Below are positions 45,077-54,578 of a stretch of 64,000 nt of DNA, one piece after another (the stretch's first letter is position 1; each line of letters opens with the position of its first letter). The stretch spans positions 1-64,000 of the forward strand of contig JAHDID010000013.1 in NCBI GenBank assembly GCA_020630975.1, written 5' to 3'. The position numbers were made by a program, and so were the translations under genes. The notes beneath the pieces are model-generated. The model saw only the letters and a list, made by a program, of their open reading frames with translations. It did not search any database and was not told the DNA's origin. This DNA comes from Verrucomicrobiota bacterium. GTDB lineage: Bacteria; Verrucomicrobiota; Verrucomicrobiia; Verrucomicrobiales; DEV007.

Positions 45077-46420
45077 TCAACTCCCTAATAAGATCAGCAC
45101 GATAATCACGATCATTCCGTTATTCAGCGCATGGGCTGTCATCGATGCGACCAGCGAATCTCGCCACTCGCGCAGCAGGGCAAACCCAATACCCATGGAA
45201 CATAGGGCCGGCACAGCAAACCAACCCTGCGGATGAATGACGGCAAAGATAAAGCCGCCGACTATAGAACTGATAATAAGCCCCCAACCATGGCGCAGGT
45301 AGCGAAACAAGGAACCTCTGAACATGGTCTCCTCCAAAAACGGGGCAATCGCTGCCGCAAAAAATAACAACACCAAACGTTCTATCCAACCACCGGAACC
45401 AGTGAGCATACCGACAATCGGATGACTGGAGTCCGCCATATCAGCACTACCTGAATCGGGGCCGAGTAAATTGTACACCCCCATCAAGATCATCGCCAAA
45501 ATCAAACCAGCCACAGCAAACACCAGCAGCCCCAAGTACCCCAAGATACCAGCCCATACCTCGCGCAGCCAGCCGCGCCCTCGAGTCCACCCCATCAGTC
45601 TGCAAGTCTCTCTCCAGCCACACCCACGAATGCAGGGCCAAAAGAGAGCTAGCAGAAATGAGATCGCATACGCAGCCATCGAAAGCTCAGGGACGAACTC
45701 GCTTGCCCAGCTCCCCAGAGCCATCACGGATAGGTAGACAGCGAAAGCCTCGAGGAATAAATGCTTTCGCTCAGCCCCCTGCTCACGGTCATAACGAAAC
45801 ACCACCTGCCCACTGGATCGCTTGACGAAAAGCAGAATCAACAAAACCAATCCAGTCACTAGCGCCAGACAGAGCCCGAAAAACACTAGCATAATCACCA
45901 CCATCGACACCGCAGCTTGGGAGCGGATCGCATCGCCAAATGCATCATCCGGAGTCGAGGGCGGCACCAACTGCGCGAACCATCCCAACTCAGACTCGAG
46001 CGACTCTCGCTGGACCTCATCGACACCCTGCGTTAGACCAGAGCGCACTTGCCCGACTAGCTCAGCCTCCTCCGCAGCTATCCCATCCAGTATCTCCGCT
46101 GCCGCATCGGCACCGTCTGCACTATCGACAAAGCTATAGACTATAGCAGCTGCGATGCGGCCATGATCGCTCAGCGCCATATCCTCGAGCTGCTGCAAGG
46201 TGGCGGCAGCCTCTTGAGGACTAAACTGCGAGATACCGATAACCATCCGGCTCTGCAGCTCTAGCAGGGCCAGATCGGACCGGACATCGGCCCAGGTCGC
46301 CGCACTATCCGGCTCAGCCTCGGTCTCTGCCTCGGCGGGATAGTTCGCTGTCCATGCCAGATAAGCAACGCTAGCGGCTATCGCCGCCCAAGCGATCCAT
46401 ACTGATAGTCTACTATTCAC
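45077..46420 (-). CDS. CPBP-family intramembrane metalloprotease
   Basis: A 447-residue protein beginning with GTG at 46420. An N-terminal membrane helix is followed by a ~130-residue Glu/Ala-rich helical domain outside the membrane, then about seven helices. The CPBP (ABI/CAAX protease) motifs are clear: EETMFRGSLFR (EExxxR, about 363-368) and GGFIFAVIHPQGW (FxxxH), with a final helix near ALNNGMIVIIVLILLG. These proteases act inside the membrane on prenylated or small peptide substrates; the target is unknown. The start is 9 nt after the stop of the PQQ-propeller gene, so they probably share a transcript. Confidence 0.87.
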   Translation of the reverse strand: MNSRLSVWIAWAAIAASVAYLAWTANYPAEAETEAEPDSAATWADVRSDLALLELQSRMVIGISQFSPQEAAATLQQLEDMALSDHGRIAAAIVYSFVDSADGADAAAEILDGIAAEEAELVGQVRSGLTQGVDEVQRESLESELGWFAQLVPPSTPDDAFGDAIRSQAAVSMVVIMLVFFGLCLALVTGLVLLILLFVKRSSGQVVFRYDREQGAERKHLFLEAFAVYLSVMALGSWASEFVPELSMAAYAISFLLALFWPCIRGCGWRETCRLMGWTRGRGWLREVWAGILGYLGLLVFAVAGLILAMILMGVYNLLGPDSGSADMADSSHPIVGMLTGSGGWIERLVLLFFAAAIAPFLEETMFRGSLFRYLRHGWGLIISSIVGGFIFAVIHPQGWFAVPALCSMGIGFALLREWRDSLVASMTAHALNNGMIVIIVLILLGS

Positions 46421-46429
46421 GATAGGGGA

Positions 46430-47887
46430 TTAGTCTTTCACATCGTAGCAGTGGAGCAGCTCCTGATCGCGCAGGTATAGCTGACCACCGATCACCACGG
46501 GGTGAGTCCACACTTTGCCCTGCGGATTGCGCTGGCTGCTCTGTGGCTCCAGCACGAAGCGACCTTTTTCCTTGTAGCCATCTGGAGTCGCCTCGACCAG
46601 CGTGACGGCACCATTCTGCTCATTGAGCGCATAGATCATACCATCGGCGATGTGCACAGCGCCCTTTGCCAGATGCTGGCCGTCTTTTTCCTGCCAGACC
46701 ATCTCCCCAGACTTCCAGTCCTGACAGACCAGTCCTGGGCCATCGCTGAATCCATACAAATGATCACCAAACTTGATCACTCCGCCATGGTGATTTTTCA
46801 TCACCTTATTCTCCCAAAGAGTGGTCACCTCATTACTCGAGCTCACCTCGAAAGCCTTACAACCCACTCCGTAACCTGCTGCCACATAAACCTGATTTCC
46901 CTCGACGATTGGAGTCGGGATCACGGCCGTCCTTCCATCGAAGTCCCCCTGCCAGAGCAGCTTACCTGAGTCTGCTGCGACTCCGACGACGACCTTTTCG
47001 AAAAACTTCACATACTGCCGCACGCCATTCATCTCGACTACGAGGATACTAGCGTACTCGGCCTTACCAGGACGTACCTCGTCGGCCTTCCAGATCACTT
47101 TGCCCGTTGCCTTATCGAGAGCTACGATACCTGCCTCGTTTCCACCTGGTGCGACGATCAGTTTATCTCCATCGACCAGTGGTGACTCGGAGTAGCCCCA
47201 GCCGCCGGCTTTACCTTTGAAATCGTCAATCATGTGGACTTTCCAGTCGATATTGCCCGACTCGGCATCGACACAGGCCAAAGTCCCTTTAGGGCCGAGG
47301 CCGTAGAGTTTGCCATCGCTATAGGTAGGCGTACCACGTGGCCCGTGCCCCCAGCCTGCGCTGTAGCCTTTTTGATCGTCCTCTGAAAAAGACTTGGACC
47401 AGACCTTGCTACCATCAGCAGTATTGATACAGACCATATGCACATCGGAGCCCTTTGTTCCCATAGTATACAGATTGCCACCTACGATGGAAAAGCCCGA
47501 GTAGCCCATACCCGCATCATCGAATACCCACTTCTGCTGTGGCCCATCAGCAGGCCACTCCTTTAGCAGGCCCGTATCTGGAGAGATATCGGTGCTGCCG
47601 GGACCGCGAAAAGTCGTCCAACTGCCGCCACCGGTGCTACTCACACTAGCCAGCGCTTCTTTGATGTAAGCCTGATCTGCCTCCGACAGCGAGTTCAGTG
47701 GTACCGGCACCGTCTGCCCAGAAGCGAGCTTCAGTAGGACATTGCTGCCCTCCACCTTTACCATCTCCGCCTCGATCGTCCGCCCCGTAGCAGCTTGAGT
47801 CCACGTGCGAGCCTTGAGATTAGCAGTCGCCAAGACAGCGACCACAGCACAAATCACCAAAAGAGATCTCGTAATCATAACACTCAT
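46430..47887 (-). CDS. Secreted PQQ-like beta-propeller protein with SHD1-like domain
   Basis: I use the ATG at 47887 (another ATG at 47878), giving about 485 residues with a signal peptide (SLLVICAVVAVLATANL). A short SHD1/SLA1-homology-like domain comes first: RTWTQAATGRTIEAEMVKVE, then LNSLSEADQAYIKEA. It is followed by an eight-bladed PQQ-type propeller with repeated Gly-Asp-Lys-Leu and KVIWKAD-, KLLWQGD- and EMVWQEK-like blade ends. This pairing is characteristic of PVC secreted proteins. Without clear PQQ or metal ligands it may be a binding protein rather than a dehydrogenase. Promoter in the AT-rich divergent gap with the L,D-transpeptidase gene. Confidence 0.82.
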   Translation of the reverse strand: MSVMITRSLLVICAVVAVLATANLKARTWTQAATGRTIEAEMVKVEGSNVLLKLASGQTVPVPLNSLSEADQAYIKEALASVSSTGGGSWTTFRGPGSTDISPDTGLLKEWPADGPQQKWVFDDAGMGYSGFSIVGGNLYTMGTKGSDVHMVCINTADGSKVWSKSFSEDDQKGYSAGWGHGPRGTPTYSDGKLYGLGPKGTLACVDAESGNIDWKVHMIDDFKGKAGGWGYSESPLVDGDKLIVAPGGNEAGIVALDKATGKVIWKADEVRPGKAEYASILVVEMNGVRQYVKFFEKVVVGVAADSGKLLWQGDFDGRTAVIPTPIVEGNQVYVAAGYGVGCKAFEVSSSNEVTTLWENKVMKNHHGGVIKFGDHLYGFSDGPGLVCQDWKSGEMVWQEKDGQHLAKGAVHIADGMIYALNEQNGAVTLVEATPDGYKEKGRFVLEPQSSQRNPQGKVWTHPVVIGGQLYLRDQELLHCYDVKD

Positions 47888-48059
47888 TATGGTGAACACC
47901 CCACCCTGCACATGCAAGCGAGGATTCCGTGTGTATCCGTAGTCATTTTAATAATTTTTAAAATAAACACGTCTAATTGGTTAATTTATTTGAAATATTT
48001 AAAAAAACAGATTACCTTCAAAACGAAACCAAACACTTACAGACAGAAACCAAACACAC

Positions 48060-48608
48060 ATGAGTAACCGAAGCATTTTTCGGGTATGCGGCACTCTGCT
48101 CGTGCTAGCATCCCTGATCGGCTGCCAAAGCAGCTCCCAACAGGCCTCACGCTATCCTGCGATGGGCCAAGCGACTGAGACCGTGACGTCTAGCCCGGCA
48201 CCTCCAGTCTACACTGCCAATATCAACCACTCTGTACTCTCCAGAGCGACGACATCCAACACCAGCGTGGTGATCAGTATCGGCAGCCAGCAGGGCTACC
48301 TGCTAGTAGATGGCGATGTCGCAGCCTCCAGCCAAGTCTCCACCGCCCGCACAGGGAAGTACACTCCCCGTGGCACTTTCTCGATGACTGAGCGAGTCCG
48401 CTCAGGAAAGATCTCCAACATCTACAATGTCGCCATGCCATTCTGGATGCGACTCGATGGCTCGCCTATCGGTGTGCACGCTGGCTACATCCCAGGCTAT
48501 CCTGCCTCGGCTGGCTGTATCCGTCTACCATACGATATGGCCAAAGTGGTCTACGAGAACACACGCAGCGGCACCAAAGTGCGTGTGGTCGACCACTGGT
48601 CCCGCTAG
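48060..48608 (+). CDS. L,D-transpeptidase (YkuD domain) lipoprotein
   Basis: A protein of 182 residues. The signal is a lipoprotein type with lipobox LIGC (Cys 22). The YkuD domain spans about 68-180 with the catalytic pattern GVHAGYIP, then YPASAGCIRLP: His at about 140, Ser 150, Cys 153 and Arg 155 (HX..SXGCXR). These enzymes make 3-3 crosslinks in peptidoglycan or attach proteins to it, in the periplasm. The gene is monocistronic, followed by a good intrinsic terminator at 48671-48713. ATG at 48060. Confidence 0.9.
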   Translation: MSNRSIFRVCGTLLVLASLIGCQSSSQQASRYPAMGQATETVTSSPAPPVYTANINHSVLSRATTSNTSVVISIGSQQGYLLVDGDVAASSQVSTARTGKYTPRGTFSMTERVRSGKISNIYNVAMPFWMRLDGSPIGVHAGYIPGYPASAGCIRLPYDMAKVVYENTRSGTKVRVVDHWSR

Positions 48609-48670
48609 TGGACTGACACTCATTTTTATATTTCCCTACAAACACACACATCCATCAACACAGAACGAAA

Positions 48671-48713
48671 TGCGGGGACTCCGGCGACTTAGCTGGGTCC
48701 CCGCTTTTATTTT
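48671..48713 (+). terminator. Intrinsic terminator after the L,D-transpeptidase gene
   Basis: GCGGGGAC (48672-48679) pairs with GTCCCCGC (48697-48704) around a 17-nt loop, and TTTTATTTT follows. It lies 63 bp after the stop codon. Confidence 0.8.
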
Positions 48714-48840
48714 ATAAAATTCCCCGCTAAAATCAGGTCTCCAGCCAGAGCGTCTCACCGATTGACGAAGGTTACTTTTTTTGAGACCCTAGTCGATCGA
48801 CTCACACCTACAGCCCCACCCATGGAGACGTCGACTCGCC

Positions 48841-50301
48841 GTGCTATCACTATCGCTCGGCGCAGTAGCCGCTATCGCTTTGCCTAGGCCGAGTGCCGCT
48901 CAGGAGGCGACTAGCGAATCGGAAGTGATCGGCAGGAGCGCTACAGAGGCCCAGCTCTATGTCTGGGCCGAGCACCTACCACTGAAGATGCGATTTGCGG
49001 TATATATCCGCACTCTTCAGACTGACTTTCGGCATGCCTTGGGGCTCTACGACAGCGATGACTGGGAGGTAAAACTGAAAGTCCATCTCCATGGAGATGG
49101 CAGAGCGGTGCACTCTGGCGATGATGTCATGATCGGTGGCGAGGCACACGCCGATCAACGATTCTCCCTGCAAATGGATGTGAAGATCCACGACCGCTTC
49201 GAGATGAGCGACTTTCGCGCCCAGATCCTCCGACTACTACTGATAGAGCAGATGCTGCAGGCCTACCTCGAGCAGCCTGAAAATTTCAAAACCTCCAAAT
49301 TTGAGCCACCGGCCTGGCTGATCCATGGCTTTGACCAGTATCTACACCATCGCCGTCTAGGTAAGCCCAGCTATTTCTACGATGGCTTCATCGAGAGTAA
49401 TCAACTGCTAAAAGTCGATGAAATCCTGCAGCTGGAAAATGTCGACCAGCTCACACCCACCTCTTTAGCTCTGTTTCGCGCCTCTTCGGCAGTACTAGTG
49501 GGTGCCCTGTGTGAGCAGCGCGACGGGGGCGCCTCTCTGCGAGCACTGCTCCAGGAGCTGGCTATCGCACCCGACTCCAATTGCTCGGTACTTTTCCGCA
49601 AACACTTCCCTGCTCTGCGCGAGACAGGCGGTGGCATCGAGAAATGGTGGGCTCTACAGCTCGCCTCCGTCAGCCAGCAGCAAAGCTTCGAGTACCTATC
49701 CCCTGAAGAGACCGAGAAGATGATCGATCAGGCGATGACGGTACGCTTCTCTGCCCAAGAGTCTCGCTCTGCAGAAGACAATGAACCCGAGCTGCCCCAA
49801 TCCCACAAAGCAGGGCGCCAGTTGCTCGACCGGTTCAAAGCCAAAAGACAGGAGCGAAAGCAAAATCGTATCCCCGAGCGGGAGGCTGTCGACTTTCAGG
49901 GGCATGTGAGCGAATACCGCAAATATACCGGCCTACCCAACTGGCAGAAGAAAGTCCAAGGCTGCGCGACCAATGCATCACTACTCGAGATCAAGGCTTT
50001 TCCCCTCTACCGAAAGCTACTGCGCCGCTACTCTGCAGTCTGCAATAAGATAGCCGCGGGCGATCTTGCCACGGTCGATGCGGAACTGGCGCAGCTACAC
50101 CAGAGACGCCAGCAGATCTCAGCCAGCCTGAGCTCGACACGGGACTATCTGAATCACTTCGAAGCCACTCGTAGCCCAAAACTAAGCGACGCGTTCGATA
50201 GCTATTTCCGCTTTATCGAAACGCCATCGGTAAATCCATCGCAGCCTGGCGATGCGATACACCGCGCCATGGATCGAGTCGAAAAACAAATAGCTCAGTG
50301 A
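48841..50301 (+). CDS. Secreted protein of unknown function, possibly a degenerate gluzincin-like protein
   Basis: Starts with GTG at 48841 (486 residues), though the frame is open upstream and encodes PWRRRLAVLSLSLG, so a non-ATG upstream start giving a Tat-like signal is possible. The signal ends near PSAAQEAT. I recognise no family with confidence. The segment PPAWLIHGFDQYLHHRR resembles the PxWLxEGLAxY element of gluzincin (peptidase-MA-like) proteins, but no HExxH precedes it, so it would be inactive. The C-terminal third is basic and helical (RFKAKRQERKQNRIPERE). Ends before a strong bidirectional terminator. Confidence 0.5.
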   Translation: MLSLSLGAVAAIALPRPSAAQEATSESEVIGRSATEAQLYVWAEHLPLKMRFAVYIRTLQTDFRHALGLYDSDDWEVKLKVHLHGDGRAVHSGDDVMIGGEAHADQRFSLQMDVKIHDRFEMSDFRAQILRLLLIEQMLQAYLEQPENFKTSKFEPPAWLIHGFDQYLHHRRLGKPSYFYDGFIESNQLLKVDEILQLENVDQLTPTSLALFRASSAVLVGALCEQRDGGASLRALLQELAIAPDSNCSVLFRKHFPALRETGGGIEKWWALQLASVSQQQSFEYLSPEETEKMIDQAMTVRFSAQESRSAEDNEPELPQSHKAGRQLLDRFKAKRQERKQNRIPEREAVDFQGHVSEYRKYTGLPNWQKKVQGCATNASLLEIKAFPLYRKLLRRYSAVCNKIAAGDLATVDAELAQLHQRRQQISASLSSTRDYLNHFEATRSPKLSDAFDSYFRFIETPSVNPSQPGDAIHRAMDRVEKQIAQ

Positions 50302-50371
50302 TCTTGTTTTTCGAGAAGTGGGCTATTTTTGGGGAAGCGTAAGCCCGACACCCCTTTGCATTTAGGACACC

Positions 50372-50407
50372 AAAAACACCTCTGGAGGGCAACCCAGAGG
50401 TGTTTTT
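50372..50407. terminator. Bidirectional intrinsic terminator
   Basis: AAAAACACCTCTGG pairs with CCAGAGGTGTTTTT, a 14-bp stem with an 8-nt loop. It has T-runs in both directions and lies between the convergent genes ending at 50301 and 50484. Confidence 0.9.
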
Positions 50408-50483
50408 TGAGTGTATGAATCGCATTGGTTGAATCCCCTGCTCCCACAAATATCCTTGGGACAGAGATTCAAAATTTAGTTAA

Positions 50484-50945
50484 TTATCGAGCGTCGAAGA
50501 AGTCGCGCAGCTGTGAGTAAATAGGCTGCACTTCGCTTTCGCGACCTTCAGCTTGTGCTGTCATTACCGCCTCAATGTTTTGAGCGATAGTGTCGCGCAG
50601 AGCTGCTACGAGATCGATACCTTTGCGAGTGATCTGGACCATCACCTTGCGGCGATCGTCAGCTGCGTGTAGACGCTGGACATAACCGAGCTTCTCGAGT
50701 CGGTCTACCAGGCCGGTAGCTGCAGCAGTGGAATGCCCCATCTTCTTAGAGATATCAGTCATGGTGAGGTAGTCCTCACTAGAAAGATAACCGAGCAAGA
50801 AGAACTGAGCGTAAGAGATGTTGCCCTTGTTGAGTTCCTTTGAAAGGTCCAAGAGGAACGAACGCTGAGCGAACATGAACAAGTCTGCCATGCGGTCCGC
50901 GTTGAGTTCCACGAGTCTGTTGTTTGTGTCGTTTACTATTGCCAT
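50484..50945 (-). CDS. MarR-family transcriptional regulator
   Basis: A protein of 153 residues with a MarR winged helix: NISYAQFFLLGYLSSEDYLT (helix 2), MTDISKKMGHSTAAATGLVD (recognition helix region), RLEKLGYVQRLHAADDRRKV (wing, with the DDRR signature) and a dimerisation helix at the C-terminus. The start is supported by a perfect Shine-Dalgarno GGAGG 9 nt before the ATG (50955-50959), rare in this window. It is divergent from the gene at 51266 across a long AT-rich region. MarR proteins usually repress a neighbouring or their own promoter; the ligand is unknown. Confidence 0.92.
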   Translation of the reverse strand: MAIVNDTNNRLVELNADRMADLFMFAQRSFLLDLSKELNKGNISYAQFFLLGYLSSEDYLTMTDISKKMGHSTAAATGLVDRLEKLGYVQRLHAADDRRKVMVQITRKGIDLVAALRDTIAQNIEAVMTAQAEGRESEVQPIYSQLRDFFDAR

Positions 50946-51265
50946 TGGATTAATCCTCCGTAATGCGATTCGTGTTTTAATTTAACGTGATTCTAAAATT
51001 AACTTCCTTTTCGAACCTATATCAAGTCGATTTTTTATAATTATTAGATTTAAGCCCGCTTTTAAGGAAATTATTTTATAATTTATTATCGTTTGTTTTC
51101 CAAGTTTCGCAATCTTAAATATCAGATTTGGTTGGTCTTTTGAGATTTGAAGAAGCAAAGCCTTGTTTTCCTTGAACGGGCGGTAACCATTTTTCTGAGA
51201 AATTTTTGGTTTTCCTGAAAAGAAAACCTAGGGTGACTATTTGCCCTCGGCGCCCTTTTTAGTTC
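50946..51265. other. AT-rich 320-bp divergent intergenic region
   Basis: This gene-free stretch is markedly AT-rich (for example ATTATTTTATAATTTATTAT near 51070) against the GC-rich surroundings. It holds the MarR gene's Shine-Dalgarno at 50955-50959 and presumably promoters in both directions. I see no tRNA, small-RNA hairpin or repeat that I could name. Confidence 0.5.
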
Positions 51266-51841
51266 ATGAGATTCACACTTAGGCAGAGCGAATGGTCTCT
51301 AGATTTCCTGAGCACAGCAGAATGGTACTTCGTCTACGAATTACCCAATCTCGCTGCTGGCAAAGGATTCTCCGACCAGACCCGCGCCAACATCATACCT
51401 CCTCCTATCGTCGACGCCGATGGAGAAGCCGTCGAGAACGAGGATGTCGACGATTGGAATGAATTCGTCCGTCCAGACATCGACGATATTTTTGACCAAA
51501 GCCTAGCGATCGTCAGTCGCGATATCGAGGCTGCGCAGAAGTCCGAAAACCCGATGGAGTGGTTCGATGAGGACGAAGATGTGCCCGAAACCCCGCTCGA
51601 AGGCCCCATGTGGCGGGTGCCTGTCACCATGGACCATGCCGAGGCGTGGTATGGTGTGCTCAATCGTGCCCGCCTGCTGATGAATGAAGAACATGGCCTG
51701 GCGGAGGATGATTCTCGATTCATCGCCTCGCTATTTGGTGCTGAGAGCGGCGAGATCCCTCAGGATAAAGCTCTGATGCTGGCGCAGTATGAATTCTACT
51801 GCGTGATACAAAACATCCTGATCGAAAACGTGATCCAGTAG
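51266..51841 (+). CDS. Hypothetical acidic protein, weakly DUF2017-like
   Basis: A 191-residue, strongly acidic soluble protein. AWYGVLNRARLLMNEEHGL near residues 128-146 recalls the LNDARLVLGTRLG segment of DUF2017 proteins, which neighbour ClpS or Mov34-like genes in actinobacteria, but the match is partial. The middle is rich in Asp/Glu (EDEDVPETPLEG). It lies 20 nt upstream of the cytidine deaminase on the same strand and may share its transcript. Confidence 0.4.
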   Translation: MRFTLRQSEWSLDFLSTAEWYFVYELPNLAAGKGFSDQTRANIIPPPIVDADGEAVENEDVDDWNEFVRPDIDDIFDQSLAIVSRDIEAAQKSENPMEWFDEDEDVPETPLEGPMWRVPVTMDHAEAWYGVLNRARLLMNEEHGLAEDDSRFIASLFGAESGEIPQDKALMLAQYEFYCVIQNILIENVIQ

Positions 51842-51861
51842 GAACCGCGCCCACCCCAATC

Positions 51862-52344
51862 ATGGATCTACTCTGCACTCCACACGGCGTATCCACCGAG
51901 CGCTGCGAGCTAGTGCAGGCCAGCGTGGGCGAGCTACTCCAGCTAGCTAGGGGCTCTGCCGAGCGAGCCTATGCCCCGTACTCGAAATTCCACGTCGGTG
52001 CAGCGGTCCTGGCACAGAATGATCTAGGCGAGACCGATAGCTTCATCGGCTGCAATGTGGAGAATGCCAGCTACGGCGCTACCATGTGCGCCGAGCGCAG
52101 TGCGATCTTTTCCGCAGTCTCTGCAGGCTACCGCCAGATCCAGATCCTAGCCCTATCTACCACTGCCACTGCCGACCACCCAGAGCTGAGCATGCGCTCC
52201 CCCTGCGGGCTCTGTCGACAGGTGATCAGTGAATTCGCCTCGGAAAAAACGCTAATTGCTATCGATGGTGGCACGAAAAATGGTAAGCAAAACGTCGATT
52301 TAGCGACAATTGACACTCTACTACCGTGGAGATTTCAGTTATAG
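51862..52344 (+). CDS. cdd: Cytidine deaminase
   Basis: A protein of 160 residues. It converts (deoxy)cytidine to (deoxy)uridine in pyrimidine salvage in the cytoplasm. The zinc site is complete: CAERSAIF (Cys 76, catalytic Glu 78) and SPCGLCRQ (Cys 115, Cys 118), with NVENASYGAT and AYAPYSKFHVGAAV forming the nucleoside pocket. This three-Cys arrangement and length fit the homotetrameric class. The N-terminus is ~20 residues longer than usual. The Ser/Thr kinase gene starts 31 nt downstream. Confidence 0.95.
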   Translation: MDLLCTPHGVSTERCELVQASVGELLQLARGSAERAYAPYSKFHVGAAVLAQNDLGETDSFIGCNVENASYGATMCAERSAIFSAVSAGYRQIQILALSTTATADHPELSMRSPCGLCRQVISEFASEKTLIAIDGGTKNGKQNVDLATIDTLLPWRFQL

Positions 52345-52375
52345 TATGCTGGAGCCGTTTTTGCCCTGATAAGCC

Positions 52376-54562
52376 TTGTCTGAATCTAACCAACTCAAGA
52401 TTAATGACTACCAGATCCACCTTCCGGCTCTGGGTGAGGGCACTTATGGAAAGGTGTATCGTGCGACCTACCGCAGCCTGTCCGATCGCGCGTTGAAAGT
52501 CTTTCGCCCGGGTGCGGTAGACATCGTCACCATGGCGCGCGAGCTAGAAAAGCTCTCCAAAGTCGCCGAGCACAGCGGCATCGTGACGCTGCACGATTTC
52601 GACCTGCTCAATGAGCCGCCCTACTACGCCATGGGGCTGCACGCCGATACGGCTCCAGACGGCAGCTGGGAGACCCGTACACTCGAGAGACTGTGTGGCC
52701 ACGTCGATTACAAAGAAGCCTGGCGCCTGATCCGCGATATCGCCGATGCTGTCGCCTACCTGCACCGGCACCAGATCGTGCACTGCGACCTGAAGCCCTC
52801 CAATATCCTGCTGACCGACGAGACCCCGCACAATATCAAGATCTGCGACTTTGGGCAGAGCCGCGGTCTGGCAGCCGAGACCTTTGAGCCAGTCGGCACA
52901 CCGCTCTATGCCAGCCCCGAGCAGCTGCGCAGCCCCAGCGACTCGTCCGATGGCCGTGGCTACCGCTGGGATGTATATTCCTTTGGCGTGGTCGCCTACA
53001 AGCTGCTGACCGGTGATCTGCCGCGCCTACAGCAGCTAGCCGATGCCGAAAAGACCAGCCTCGATATGGAGGCCACCATCAATGAAGCCTCGCTCGAGGC
53101 CACTCTGGCCGACACTGGCCAAAAGCTAGACGGCCAAAATCTCGCCAATATGGTGGAGGCCGTAGATGAGATCACCTGGCCGGACAATTACTACATCCCC
53201 ACCTCGCGAAAGCTACTCATCGAGGAATGCCTGTCGCTAGACCCTGCCCAGCGCCCAGCCGACATGCGCGAGGTGCGCCGCCGCATACAGGAGCGCGATC
53301 ACATGCGAGCCGTGCGCCGAGCCCGCCGGGTCAATATCGTCTTTGCCGTACTGCTGGTAGCGGCTCTGTGGGCCGGCACCTTCGCCTTCATCCAGGCGGG
53401 CCGAGCCCAAAAAGCCACCGAAGAGGCCATGGTATCCAGCAAGCAGGCCCAGGATCTGGCCCTGATCATCGTAGATGAGATCAGCTCCATGACCAAAGGC
53501 GAGCTATCTGGCCAGGGTGCGACCAAGCTGTACTCCATCGTCGCGGAAAATTCCGAGACCTTTCTCGACAACCTGCCAAAGACCAATCAGTCAGAGACCA
53601 CCCTACGGCTATCGGCACAGACCGCATCGATGCGTGGCCGCCAGGCCTACAATCTAGCTGCCAACACCAAACAACAGGACGAAGCCCTGCCCTACTACCA
53701 GGAGGCGCTAAATAAATTCACCAACGCCTACGAGATCCGCTCAGAGCTGGGTGGCGATCAGCTCGACCGCCTGGCCACCAAAGATCTCATGCAGATCGGC
53801 CTGATCCAGGAGCGCCTCGGCCGTATCCAAGATGCCGTCGATAGCTTTGACCAAGTGCGAGAGCGCCGCCTCGCACACTTCGCCGATACAGACAACGCCT
53901 CCCGCCAACAGATACGTGAGATCACCACCGTCTACCAGGCACTGGCAGATCTCTATGCCAAAACCGATCAGGGGAAACTAGCCATCTCGACACTCGACGA
54001 GATAGCCAACCTACTCACCGACGCCATCAAAGACGCAAGCTCAGATCAGCTCAGAGCCTACCAACAGGCGCTCATGCCTATGCTAGCTCGGATGGGAGAG
54101 GTGCAGATCGCCGAAAAAGAACCTCGCGGAGCCTACGTCACCTACGAAGATTTAGCCTCCATAGCAGATCAGGTCCGCTCTGGCTCGCCGACAGACAACG
54201 ACGAAGCGCGAAACTACTTTCTGACCGCGACTCACCAGCTGGGGCTCATCCAGCTAGACCGCGGCGATACCGAGGCCGCCGAGCAGCTATTTCGCGAAGA
54301 GATCCGTATCCGGCAAAAGACCGCCCGCCTGCGGCCCTACGACCCCGATCTGAAGATAGGCCTCGCAGCCGCTTACCAAAAAGCATCGGCCTGTCTGGAT
54401 CTATCCGATCTCACTTCGCGCAATCTCGGCGAATACTACCTAGAACAGGCCCTAGCTCTACTCTCCAGTCTCCCGCCCGACCTGAGAAATACCGATACCA
54501 ATACCACCCAAGCTGCTCTGTATCAGGCGCAGCTAGACGCCCTGCGCGAGATGGAAGAGTGA
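52376..54562 (+). CDS. Membrane Ser/Thr protein kinase with C-terminal TPR region
   Basis: A 728-residue protein starting with TTG. The kinase domain (about 12-300) has the glycine loop GEGTYGKV (20-28), ATP Lys in RALKVF (41), catalytic loop VHCDLKPSN (HCD variant of HRD, Asp 138), KICDFGQSRG (DFG) and TPLYASPEQL. A single membrane helix follows at about 320-342 (NIVFAVLLVAALWAGTFAFI). The extracytoplasmic half, ~380 residues, is all-helical with TPR-like repeats. PVC bacteria have many such kinases; target unknown. Its stop is 16 nt from the 21-bp tandem motif and it converges on the gene at 54614. Confidence 0.9.
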   Translation: MSESNQLKINDYQIHLPALGEGTYGKVYRATYRSLSDRALKVFRPGAVDIVTMARELEKLSKVAEHSGIVTLHDFDLLNEPPYYAMGLHADTAPDGSWETRTLERLCGHVDYKEAWRLIRDIADAVAYLHRHQIVHCDLKPSNILLTDETPHNIKICDFGQSRGLAAETFEPVGTPLYASPEQLRSPSDSSDGRGYRWDVYSFGVVAYKLLTGDLPRLQQLADAEKTSLDMEATINEASLEATLADTGQKLDGQNLANMVEAVDEITWPDNYYIPTSRKLLIEECLSLDPAQRPADMREVRRRIQERDHMRAVRRARRVNIVFAVLLVAALWAGTFAFIQAGRAQKATEEAMVSSKQAQDLALIIVDEISSMTKGELSGQGATKLYSIVAENSETFLDNLPKTNQSETTLRLSAQTASMRGRQAYNLAANTKQQDEALPYYQEALNKFTNAYEIRSELGGDQLDRLATKDLMQIGLIQERLGRIQDAVDSFDQVRERRLAHFADTDNASRQQIREITTVYQALADLYAKTDQGKLAISTLDEIANLLTDAIKDASSDQLRAYQQALMPMLARMGEVQIAEKEPRGAYVTYEDLASIADQVRSGSPTDNDEARNYFLTATHQLGLIQLDRGDTEAAEQLFREEIRIRQKTARLRPYDPDLKIGLAAAYQKASACLDLSDLTSRNLGEYYLEQALALLSSLPPDLRNTDTNTTQAALYQAQLDALREMEE

Positions 54563-54578
54563 CCCTACTGGTAGATTC

